5,196 nt of DNA from NCBI GenBank assembly GCA_002725445.1, contig PBPD01000150.1, positions 1 through 5,196 of the forward strand. The letters are read 5' to 3'. Below the pieces are notes generated by a model. It was given only the letters and a program-made list of their open reading frames with translations, had not been told where the DNA came from and did not search any database. Below, piece after piece: positions 1-5,196 of the stretch (its first letter is position 1; every line of letters begins with the position of its first letter). The translations under genes and the position numbers were made by a program. This stretch comes from Rickettsiales bacterium. Its GTDB lineage: Bacteria > Pseudomonadota > Alphaproteobacteria > Rickettsiales > UBA3002.

Positions 1-323
1 TTGTCGGAGAAGGCAATCGCATGCACCACAAAGTCGAGCTTGCCATCCCACTCTTTATTGAGCGTGTCGAAGACTGCGTCGATGCTACCATCATCGCTTA
101 CATCGCACGGCAGAATCAGTTCGGCTCCCACACTCTCAGCAAGCGGGCGTACGCGTTTTTCCAATGCTTCACCCTGAAAGGTGAAAGCCAGCTCGGCGCC
201 TTGTGCCGCCAATGCCTTGGAAATCCCCCAGGCGATCGATTTATCATTTGCCACACCCATGATAAGGCCACGTTTGCCTTTCATGAGGTCACCCTGAGGA
301 TAGTACGCCTCTGTTTCGCTCAT
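1..323 (-). CDS. fabI: Enoyl-[acyl-carrier-protein] reductase (NADH), FabI, N-terminal part
   Basis: FabI reduces trans-2-enoyl-ACP to acyl-ACP with NADH, the last step of each cycle of type II fatty-acid synthesis in the cytoplasm. The 107 visible residues cover the N-terminal Rossmann half. The FabI nucleotide signature GVANDKSIAWGISKAL lies at about residues 23-38, FTFQGEALEKRV at 47-58, the CDV adenine-side strand at about 73-75, and HAIAFSD at 101-107, where FabI usually has H-(A/S)-I-G-F, so Gly is Ala here. The gene is cut by the left window edge and its catalytic Tyr-x6-Lys region lies outside. The start ATG at 323 has GAGAG (330-334) 6 nt upstream. An internal ATG at 284 (MKGKRG) is possible, but a short tail before this motif is common in alphaproteobacterial FabI. 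It begins 20 bp after the lipoprotein stop on the same strand, so co-transcription is likely. Confidence 0.95.
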   Translation of the reverse strand, partial: MSETEAYYPQGDLMKGKRGLIMGVANDKSIAWGISKALAAQGAELAFTFQGEALEKRVRPLAESVGAELILPCDVSDDGSIDAVFDTLNKEWDGKLDFVVHAIAFSD

Positions 324-343
324 CACACACTCTCGTTTTTTAA

Positions 344-832
344 TTAATTTACAATCTGCCAGCTGCCATCAGCCTGACGACACGCCGTGCCATAGCCTTT
401 TTCGCTGCGGCCATCCACATAAATGGTTTGGCTGAATTCGCGGCAATACTGGCCACTAGCAGTTTGGTAATAGTTCGACGGTGTCACCGTACCACGATTA
501 CCGGTTTCCGGATTGCTCCAAGGCAGGCTTTGCCCAGGCTGTGCAGTTTCCAGCGCGCGCTGATTGGTTTGCTGCGCATACAGCATGTCGGAACGATCCA
601 GCGATTTACCAATTTCGCTGCCGGCCAGCGCGCCAAGCAAGGTGCCAACGCCAATAGCAATACCTTGACCAGTGCCGCCACCGATTTTCGAACCCAACAC
701 GCCACCAACCACTGCACCGCCAACGGTGCCTACGGTTTGTTTGGTGCCTGCATTGCCAATGCCGCCTTGCTGGTTACATGCCACCAGCGCAAGGGCGCTA
801 ACGGCTACAATAAGTTTGGATGTTAAACGCAT
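344..832 (-). CDS. Glycine-zipper 2TM lipoprotein, rickettsial 17 kDa surface antigen family
   Basis: This is a predicted outer-membrane lipoprotein of 162 residues. The N-terminus is a lipoprotein signal peptide (MRLTSK, then a hydrophobic stretch) ending in a lipobox LVAC, with C19 as the lipidation site. Residues about 34-75 are a glycine-rich 2TM zipper (GGAVVGGVLGSKIGGG, then GVGTLLGALAGSEIG). The C-terminal domain (about 90-162) carries QRALETA, the W-x-NP-x-TGN motif, SGQYCREF and a closing ACRQADGSWQIVN. These match the Rickettsia 17 kDa antigen nearly motif for motif as I recall it, including two cysteines (C130, C151). The length fits that family. I chose the start at 832 rather than the in-frame ATG at 889: it has GGAG (839-842) 6 nt upstream and puts the signal peptide at the true N-terminus, whereas the longer form would bury it behind 19 residues. 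The exact function of the family is unknown; a role in envelope structure is inferred. Confidence 0.93.
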   Translation of the reverse strand: MRLTSKLIVAVSALALVACNQQGGIGNAGTKQTVGTVGGAVVGGVLGSKIGGGTGQGIAIGVGTLLGALAGSEIGKSLDRSDMLYAQQTNQRALETAQPGQSLPWSNPETGNRGTVTPSNYYQTASGQYCREFSQTIYVDGRSEKGYGTACRQADGSWQIVN

Positions 833-857
833 ATTACACTCCAGTGCTAAAATTACT

Positions 858-879
858 CGGTATTTTCCACAAAATACCG
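858..879. promoter_or_regulatory. Perfect inverted repeat upstream of the lipoprotein gene
   Basis: CGGTATTTT (858-866) and AAAATACCG (871-879) are perfect 9-bp arms around a 4-nt centre (CCAC). The element sits 25-47 nt upstream of the lipoprotein start codon, in the 96-bp gap after the oxidase-like gene. On the minus strand it is followed by AGTAATTTTAGC rather than a run of T, so it is not a typical rho-independent terminator. It could be an operator for a dimeric regulator, a 5' leader hairpin of the lipoprotein mRNA, or a 3' stabilising or weak terminating hairpin for the upstream gene. The sequence shows the symmetry only; the role is inference. Confidence 0.5.
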
Positions 880-928
880 TAGGACGCAAGTTATACGGCG
901 CATCAAACGGGTTTCCTTCGCGAAAAAC

Positions 929-2329
929 TTAATGTGCGCGTTTATGGCGCAAGCTACGTAAAATTACGATAATGAAAAGCAAGCCGCCTATCACCGCCAG
1001 TAAGCCACCCCAGCGAATCATATGCATGGCTACATCCACCCAGATGCCACCTTCCTGCACAATACCCGGCGTTTTGCGCATGACCCCATAGCCTCCGCCA
1101 ATAGCCAGCCCGCCAATATGCAGCAATTGCCCGACGCCATAAACAATCGGTTGCCAGAAGGCCATGCGCGTGTGCGCTACTGTCAGACAACCAAAACGCG
1201 GCAATAATTGATATGCAAGTCCCATGGCCGCCAGTGTAACCCCTACAATAACACCATGATAATGCGCAGGGATGGTTACATTCACCCCGTCAATCACCGC
1301 GCCGAACAAGCCACCTGCACCAAACACCAGCAATGACATGATCAGGCTCGACCATAATGCGCGCTTGGTCACATCGGCTTTGCCTCGTGTGCATAATTGC
1401 CAAAGCATAAGCACCGCAAAGACAATCGCAGCAATGCCACCTGCTATGGCCATTTGCCAGGTGAAAAAGCGGCGGAACCATTCATCCATCACATCCATTG
1501 CGATGAAAGGGTAAAAGCTGGTTACCGCGGTAATTGGGCCGACAGACAATATAGCCAGCACCCAGACGGGTTTAATACGCACCGATTTCGTCACCCCGCA
1601 CAACAGGGACAACCATGCAATCAGCAATAGCTGGGTATAGGCAAATTGCAGCACATGGCCACCACCCCAGAACAAATATTCATAATAAGTATGGCCTTGC
1701 AGGCTCGCGGGTAAATACTCCGCCGTAAGCGCAAATACGGCCAGCGCCACCACCACTATGAATGCCGCACTATAAACAGCATAGCCCAGCACGCCTTCTG
1801 GTGACGTCATGCCTTTCAGTGGCTTTAAGCCAAACAATGGCAACAGTAATACATAACCCGCAATGATGATTACCGCACTGCTAAACAGCCCCAACCCAAG
1901 AAAGAAAGTTGGGCTAACAATAACCGGCACATAATTACTGAAATGCACCTCCTCTACAGGCGCAAATGCAGCAGCTGCCATACAGAAGCAGGCCAGCAAA
2001 GCCACCCACCATGCCGTACCACGCACAAAAGGCGCATGCGCTGCCAGGGCGTTATCCAGAAACAAGCTCCATACCATACCTAATATAGCGATAAACCATA
2101 CCAGCACCGAAAGATCGACATGGATGGCAAGTGCTACATCAAATGCATTGATAAACATGGCGCCGGTCTCAGGCGCAATAGTGCGCGCAATCACCAGTAT
2201 GATCGCAGGCAAGCCCGATAGCGCCAGTGCCAGCACACCCAGCAGCAACCAGCGCAAAGGCCATTGGCTGCGTGCGGGCAGCACGCGATGCAAATTATAA
2301 TTATAGAGCTCGGTCTGTGTCTTTTGCAT
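929..2329 (-). CDS. Heme-copper oxidase subunit I-like (CcoN/NorB-like) membrane protein with degenerate CuB site
   Basis: This 466-residue protein has about 12 hydrophobic segments (roughly 27-49, 60-90, 105-123, 139-165, 183-203, 220-245, 253-277, 290-311, 325-345, 355-376, 391-413, 433-457), the topology of the heme-copper oxidase/NO reductase catalytic subunit. Expected heme ligands are visible. H70 in helix 2 (AIHVDLSVLVWF) and H358 in helix 10 would bind the low-spin heme, and H356 of the same HYH motif the high-spin heme. H225 in helix 6 (WGGGHVLQF) sits where the first CuB histidine lies. The helix-7 His-His pair is absent: the corresponding stretch reads TSFYPFIAMD (270-279). The position four residues after H225, Tyr in A-type oxidases, is Phe. 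Known family members reduce O2 or NO; this one may instead bind heme or ligand, or do other chemistry. No subunit II/CcoO/NorC gene is adjacent. The ATG at 2329 is the first in frame after a stop, but its ribosome site is oddly placed (see the site at 2346-2350). It lies head-to-head with ctaA. Confidence 0.85.
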   Translation of the reverse strand: MQKTQTELYNYNLHRVLPARSQWPLRWLLLGVLALALSGLPAIILVIARTIAPETGAMFINAFDVALAIHVDLSVLVWFIAILGMVWSLFLDNALAAHAPFVRGTAWWVALLACFCMAAAAFAPVEEVHFSNYVPVIVSPTFFLGLGLFSSAVIIIAGYVLLLPLFGLKPLKGMTSPEGVLGYAVYSAAFIVVVALAVFALTAEYLPASLQGHTYYEYLFWGGGHVLQFAYTQLLLIAWLSLLCGVTKSVRIKPVWVLAILSVGPITAVTSFYPFIAMDVMDEWFRRFFTWQMAIAGGIAAIVFAVLMLWQLCTRGKADVTKRALWSSLIMSLLVFGAGGLFGAVIDGVNVTIPAHYHGVIVGVTLAAMGLAYQLLPRFGCLTVAHTRMAFWQPIVYGVGQLLHIGGLAIGGGYGVMRKTPGIVQEGGIWVDVAMHMIRWGGLLAVIGGLLFIIVILRSLRHKRAH

Positions 2330-2345
2330 GCTTCACTCATACGCA

Positions 2346-2350
2346 CTCCT
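2346..2350 (-). promoter_or_regulatory. Shine-Dalgarno AGGAG spaced for an out-of-frame ATG
   Basis: On the minus strand AGGAG lies 5 nt before an ATG at 2340 but 16 nt before the in-frame ATG at 2329 that opens the oxidase-like gene. The 2340 ATG is 11 nt upstream, so it is out of frame. Read from there, the frame closes after 49 codons. A TGA in the main frame just before 2329 rules out an in-frame upstream start. Either the gene starts at 2329 with poor spacing, or one base is missing here, which would give an MSEA extension. Confidence 0.5.
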
Positions 2351-2405
2351 ACCGGAAGTTACAACCGAATTGATACTGCCTTACCGACTTGTCATCCTAT
2401 TCTGC

Positions 2406-2434
2406 TTGCCGCCCATTGCTTCCTTGCGTATATA
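2406..2434 (+). promoter_or_regulatory. Candidate sigma-70 promoter of ctaA, possibly leaderless
   Basis: TTGCCG (2406-2411) and TATATA (2429-2434) are separated by 17 nt. The expected transcription start, about 7 nt past the -10 element, falls on or next to the A of the ctaA start codon at 2441. No Shine-Dalgarno sequence precedes that ATG, which is consistent with a leaderless or very short leader mRNA. The match is moderate and made by eye; promoters further upstream in the 111-bp divergent gap are not excluded. Confidence 0.35.
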
Positions 2435-2440
2435 AACGGC

Positions 2441-3457
2441 ATGCAAAAAGATCCTTATACCTATGTGCGTATCTGGCTGTTTGTCTGCATACTATGTGTG
2501 CTAGGCATGGTAGCCATTGGTGGACTGACACGCCTGACCGAATCCGGCCTGTCGATTGTGGAATGGAAGTTATTCAGCGGCATCTTCCCCCCTCTCACCG
2601 AAGCCGGTTGGGAAGAAGCACTAGCAGAATATCGCCAAAGCCCCGAATACCAGAAAATCAATCGCGGTATGAATATCTATGAGTTCCAACGGATCTACTG
2701 GCTGGAATATATTCACCGCCTGTTTGGGCGCGTAACGGGGCTGGTCATATTACTGCCTCTCATCTTTTTCACGCTCAAAGGCACATTGCGTGGTGGTGAT
2801 CTGCAGCGCGGCTGGCTCGCAGCTATTCTGGTTGCCTGTCAGGGAGTGATTGGCTGGCTGATGGTGAAAAGCGGCCTAATTGATGACCCGCGCGTTGCCC
2901 CTGTGCGGCTGGCACTTCACCTGACCACAGCACTTATATTGTTGGCATTGCTGCAATGGAGCTGGCTAAAGCTGCGCCCCACCCCACTACAGTTTCCCGA
3001 ACGTGGCACATGGCGGGTTGCGCAAATAACGCTCGGATTGTTATTTCTGCAGATTGTGCTAGGCGCGCTGGTGGCAGGTTGGGATGCAGGAAAAACCTAT
3101 AACACATGGCCATTGATGGACGGGAAATGGGTGCCGGGCGGACTGATGCTGCTGGATCCATGGTATCGTAATTTCATCGACAATATCACCATGGTGCAAT
3201 TTCAGCACCGTATGACCGCGATTGCACTAACACTCAGCGTGTTTGCACTGGCATGGCGTTGCTACAAGCACAGCCCAGCCCCACACGGGCGCAATTTGGG
3301 CTTAAGCCTCAGTGCAATGATGGTGGTGCAATTTGCACTCGGTGTGATCACTTTATTGCTGGTAGTGCCGATTGGCTATGCGTCCTTGCACCAACTTGGG
3401 GCAGCCGTATTGCTGATGCTCGTGGTACTGGCAACCTACCGCTTCAGGCCTGTTTAG
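2441..3457 (+). CDS. ctaA: Heme A synthase (CtaA/COX15 family)
   Basis: CtaA oxidises the C8 methyl of heme O to a formyl group, giving heme A for aa3-type cytochrome c oxidases, and works in the cytoplasmic membrane. The 338-residue protein has eight predicted helices in two four-helix halves. Family signatures are visible: GGLTRLTESGLSIVEWK at 27-43, the EF-x-x-IYW-x-EYIHRLFGR block at 81-97, and NTWPLMDGKWVP at about 221-232. The four heme-ligand histidines expected from the family are present: H92 (YIHRLFGR), H160 (LALHLTTAL), H256 (QFQHRMTA) and H317 (SLHQLGAA). The cysteine pair in the first extracellular loop of Bacillus-type enzymes is absent, as expected for the proteobacterial/COX15 type. 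The ATG at 2441 was chosen because the family signature starts soon after it; the 59 in-frame codons before it read through the divergent intergenic region and look non-coding. No clear ribosome site is seen. Length is normal or slightly short. Confidence 0.95.
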   Translation: MQKDPYTYVRIWLFVCILCVLGMVAIGGLTRLTESGLSIVEWKLFSGIFPPLTEAGWEEALAEYRQSPEYQKINRGMNIYEFQRIYWLEYIHRLFGRVTGLVILLPLIFFTLKGTLRGGDLQRGWLAAILVACQGVIGWLMVKSGLIDDPRVAPVRLALHLTTALILLALLQWSWLKLRPTPLQFPERGTWRVAQITLGLLFLQIVLGALVAGWDAGKTYNTWPLMDGKWVPGGLMLLDPWYRNFIDNITMVQFQHRMTAIALTLSVFALAWRCYKHSPAPHGRNLGLSLSAMMVVQFALGVITLLLVVPIGYASLHQLGAAVLLMLVVLATYRFRPV

Positions 3458-3511
3458 GAGGCATTGACTAATATCAAGGCAAGGCAGGGCCAAAAAATGC
3501 TAGACCTATCC

Positions 3512-3540
3512 TTGCAATTACGAACCCATAGCGTCATAAT
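3512..3540 (+). promoter_or_regulatory. Candidate sigma-70 promoter of hemA
   Basis: TTGCAA (3512-3517) and CATAAT (3535-3540) are separated by the optimal 17 nt, each close to consensus. They lie in the 115-bp gap between ctaA and hemA. Transcription would begin near 3547, giving a leader of about 26 nt before the hemA ATG. This suggests hemA can be transcribed separately from ctaA. No Irr/ICE-like or FixK/FNR-like palindrome was seen around it. Confidence 0.55.
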
Positions 3541-3572
3541 CGCGCTTAAGCACACGAAAAAACATAGTTCGC

Positions 3573-4826
3573 ATGACACAAATTGACTATAGCCAGCATT
3601 TTGAAGAGGCGATAGCAAAGATTAAGGCTGAAGGCCGCTATCGCGTTTTTAACGATCTTGAGCGCCACGCAGGTACGTTTCCTGTAGCCAAGAGCCATAC
3701 GTCTGGCGAAGACGTTATCGTTTGGTGCGCGAATGATTATTTGGGCATGGGGCAACACCCAACCGTGCTGGATGCCATGCAAAAAGCCGTACTGACTATG
3801 GGCGCAGGCTCTGGCGGCACACGCAACATTTCAGGCACACACCATAAAATCGTTGAGCTTGAAGCAACGCTGGCTGAACTTCACCAAAAAGAAGCAGCCC
3901 TCGTATTCACCTCTGGCTATATCGCTAACGAAGCATCGCTCAGCACATTGGGCAGCATCTTGCCTAACTGCATCATTTATTCGGATCAGTATAACCACGC
4001 CTCGATGATTAATGGCATTCGAGGCAGTAACGCACAGAAAAAAATCTTCCGTCATAATGACGTGGATCATCTGCGTCAGCTGCTGGATGCAAGTGACCGC
4101 AAGGCACCTAAGATTATCGCCTTTGAATCGGTCTATTCTATGGACGGCGATATCGGGCCGATTAAAGAAATTTGCAAACTTGCCCGCCAATATAACGCCC
4201 TCACTTATCTGGACGAGGTGCATGCCGTTGGCATGTATGGCGAACATGGCGCAGGCATTGCCGAGCGCGACAACCTCATGCATGAGGTGGATATCATTCA
4301 AGGCACATTGGCAAAAGCATTTGGCATTATGGGCGGCTATGTAGCAGCCAGCTCTGCCACCATTGATATGATTCGCTCTTATGCGCCGGGCTTCATTTTC
4401 ACTACTTCGCTGCCGCCAGCATTGGCTGCTGGTGCGGTTGCCAGTATCCGTCATCTGATGGAAAGCAACAAAGAACGCGAGCAGCATCAGGCGAACGCTA
4501 CTTATCTGAAATCGTTAATGGCGGATGAAGGCATTCCCGTCATGCAAACACCGACCCATATTGTGCCGGTATTGATTGGCGATCCAGTGCAATGCAAGCA
4601 GGCGTCTGACTTACTGCTGCAAAAACATCGTATGTATGTGCAGCCCATCAACTACCCAACCGTGCCACGCGGCACCGAACGCTTGCGCTTTACCCCTAGC
4701 CCGTTGCACACCAACGAAATGATGGAACGGCTGACCGAAGCGATGGTAGATGTGTTTGACACGTTGGGCTTACCGCGCCATGCCAACAGCACGCACGCTA
4801 TTCTCAAGCGCGCTGCAACCGCATAA
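3573..4826 (+). CDS. hemA: 5-aminolevulinate synthase (ALAS)
   Basis: This cytoplasmic PLP enzyme condenses glycine with succinyl-CoA to 5-aminolevulinate, releasing CO2 and CoA. It is the first step of heme synthesis by the Shemin (C4) route typical of Alphaproteobacteria and mitochondria. The 417 residues are a full-length alpha-oxoamine synthase. Visible features are EGRYRVF near the N-terminus (20-26), WCANDYLGMGQHP (51-63), GAGSGGTRNISG (77-88), H142 in NHASMI (expected to stack on the PLP ring), SVYSMDGD (186-193), D214 and H217 in LDEVHAVG (pyridine nitrogen and phenolic oxygen contacts), the Schiff-base lysine K248 in GTLAKAFG, SYAPGFIFTTSLPP (269-282), and GTERLRFTPSP (367-377). The motif order and C-terminal block separate it from the related enzymes BioF and KBL. 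No Cys-Pro heme regulatory motif is present. The start at 3573 fits the normal ALAS N-terminus, but no Shine-Dalgarno sequence precedes it. Confidence 0.97.
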   Translation: MTQIDYSQHFEEAIAKIKAEGRYRVFNDLERHAGTFPVAKSHTSGEDVIVWCANDYLGMGQHPTVLDAMQKAVLTMGAGSGGTRNISGTHHKIVELEATLAELHQKEAALVFTSGYIANEASLSTLGSILPNCIIYSDQYNHASMINGIRGSNAQKKIFRHNDVDHLRQLLDASDRKAPKIIAFESVYSMDGDIGPIKEICKLARQYNALTYLDEVHAVGMYGEHGAGIAERDNLMHEVDIIQGTLAKAFGIMGGYVAASSATIDMIRSYAPGFIFTTSLPPALAAGAVASIRHLMESNKEREQHQANATYLKSLMADEGIPVMQTPTHIVPVLIGDPVQCKQASDLLLQKHRMYVQPINYPTVPRGTERLRFTPSPLHTNEMMERLTEAMVDVFDTLGLPRHANSTHAILKRAATA

Positions 4827-4864
4827 TACAAGCGCACTTTCTATTAATAGGCTTATGCTTTTTT
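4821..4864 (+). terminator. Weak candidate rho-independent terminator of hemA
   Basis: GCATAA (4821-4826, including the hemA stop codon) can pair with TTATGC (4853-4858), which is followed directly by six T (4859-4864). The loop is long (26 nt) and contains the short palindrome CTATTAATAG (4841-4850). The stem is short and AT-rich, so termination here would be weak. Confidence 0.3.
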
Positions 4865-4867
4865 ACA

Positions 4868-4900
4868 GGCGTCATTGCGACGCCAAATCATTTATGACGC
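4868..4900. repeat. Competing inverted repeats in the convergent intergenic region
   Basis: GGCGTC (4868-4873) pairs with GACGCC (4879-4884) around a 5-nt loop. The overlapping GCGTCAT (4869-4875) also pairs perfectly with ATGACGC (4894-4900). The two hairpins share their left arm, so they exclude each other. Neither is followed by a T run on either strand. The element lies between the ends of hemA and the phasin gene; it may be a 3' hairpin or a dispersed palindromic unit. Its role is unknown. Confidence 0.4.
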
Positions 4901-4906
4901 AGACAT

Positions 4907-4940
4907 AAAAAAGCCTCGCGCCCAGAAGTGAGCGCGAGGC
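4907..4940 (-). terminator. Rho-independent terminator of the phasin-family gene
   Basis: GCCTCGCGC (4913-4921) and GCGCGAGGC (4932-4940) form a perfect 9-bp GC-rich stem with a 10-nt loop. On the minus strand the stem is followed at once by six T (A at 4907-4912 on the plus strand). It begins 31 nt after the stop codon of the minus-strand gene at 4972. The plus-strand side has no T run after the stem, so it should act mainly on minus-strand transcripts. Confidence 0.88.
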
Positions 4941-4971
4941 ATTGTAGGAGTAATTACGTTAGCGCGAAATG

Positions 4972-5196
4972 TTACGCGGCCATATTTTTGGTCAGTCGCT
5001 CGGTGGTTTCCGAGATACGCTGATTAATTGGCTCAGCTACTTCGCTCGCGCATTGAAACATCAATTGCGACATTTTCAGCGACTCGCTGAAGAAATTGTC
5101 CAGATTGGTTTTCATTACACGGTTTTGCATTTCGAACACGTCATTAAGCGTGCGGCAGTTAAACATGTCTTTCGACAGCTCAACATTCTCGGCAAA
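4972..5196 (-). CDS. Phasin family protein, C-terminal part
   Basis: The C-terminal 74 residues are visible; the reading frame is open to the right window edge, so the start lies outside. The segment looks entirely helical and amphipathic, without Pro except in AEPINQRI. It has the phasin pattern: an N-terminal run with SKDMFNCRTLNDVFEMQN, then LDNFFSESLKMSQL, then the characteristic ASEVAEPINQRISETTERL block near the C-terminus. Phasins coat polyhydroxyalkanoate granules and affect granule size and number; some members have wider stress or surface roles. Which applies cannot be told here, because no PHA synthase or depolymerase gene is in the window. A strong terminator follows on the same strand at 4907-4940, so this is the last gene of its transcript. 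Confidence 0.82.
   Translation of the reverse strand, partial: FAENVELSKDMFNCRTLNDVFEMQNRVMKTNLDNFFSESLKMSQLMFQCASEVAEPINQRISETTERLTKNMAA

Noticed and set aside
428..826. 132-codon open frame antisense to the lipoprotein gene
   Set aside because: It is a shadow of the glycine/alanine-rich codons on the other strand and shows no domain.
833..889. Upstream in-frame ATG giving a 181-residue form of the lipoprotein
   Set aside because: It would place 19 residues before the lipoprotein signal peptide. The ATG at 832 has its own GGAG site and the correct signal-peptide N-terminus.
2370..2383. Possible FNR/FixK box (TTGAT half-site) in the ctaA divergent region
   Set aside because: Only the left half-site is present; the spaced ATCAA partner is missing.
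2264..2440. 59-codon in-frame N-terminal extension of ctaA
   Set aside because: It overlaps the start of the divergent gene, has no family similarity, and the CtaA signatures begin right after the ATG at 2441.
2322..2448. Inverted 10-nt repeat GCATGCAAAA at both divergent start codons (2322-2331 and 2439-2448)
   Set aside because: Both copies lie on coding starts that begin Met-Gln-Lys, so the match is probably chance codon similarity; no other sign of a regulatory site.
3458..3511. Terminator between ctaA and hemA
   Set aside because: No GC-rich stem followed by a T run could be found in this gap, so read-through from ctaA into hemA remains possible.
3831..4487. 218-codon open frame antisense to hemA
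   Set aside because: It mirrors the coding pattern of hemA, has no recognisable motifs or ribosome site, and lies wholly inside a clearly functional gene.

Overview
The window looks chromosomal and alphaproteobacterial. Four features support this: an ALAS-type (Shemin pathway) hemA, a CtaA/COX15-type heme A synthase, a lipoprotein whose C-terminal half closely resembles the rickettsial 17 kDa surface antigen, and a FabI with the alphaproteobacterial N-terminus (KGKRGLIMGVAN). A phasin-family gene suggests polyhydroxyalkanoate storage, which is unusual for a strict Rickettsia-like parasite. Base composition appears moderate (neither very AT-rich nor very GC-rich). The order cannot be fixed from the sequence alone.

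Layout. Positions 1-2329 hold three minus-strand genes, read right to left: a 12-helix heme-copper-oxidase-like membrane protein (929-2329), a glycine-zipper outer-membrane lipoprotein (344-832), and the start of fabI (1-323, cut by the window edge). A 111-bp divergent region (2330-2440) separates these from the plus-strand genes ctaA (2441-3457) and hemA (3573-4826). The 145-bp convergent region after hemA holds a weak candidate terminator, a small set of competing inverted repeats, and a strong rho-independent terminator. That last terminator serves the minus-strand phasin-family gene (4972-5196), which runs off the right edge.

How the genes relate. The central part has a heme theme. HemA makes 5-aminolevulinate, the first committed tetrapyrrole precursor; CtaA converts heme O to heme A for aa3-type oxidases; and the divergent gene encodes a heme-copper-oxidase-fold protein. 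FabI (fatty-acid synthesis), the lipoprotein and the phasin are housekeeping or accessory genes with no evident link to the heme set.

Most interesting point. The oxidase-like protein keeps the histidines expected for the low-spin and high-spin hemes (H70, H356, H358) and one CuB-type histidine (H225). It lacks the helix-7 His-His pair that completes the CuB/FeB site, has no evident catalytic tyrosine, and has no partner subunit gene beside it. It is probably not a conventional oxygen or NO reductase. No mobile elements, CRISPR arrays, tRNAs or rRNAs were seen.
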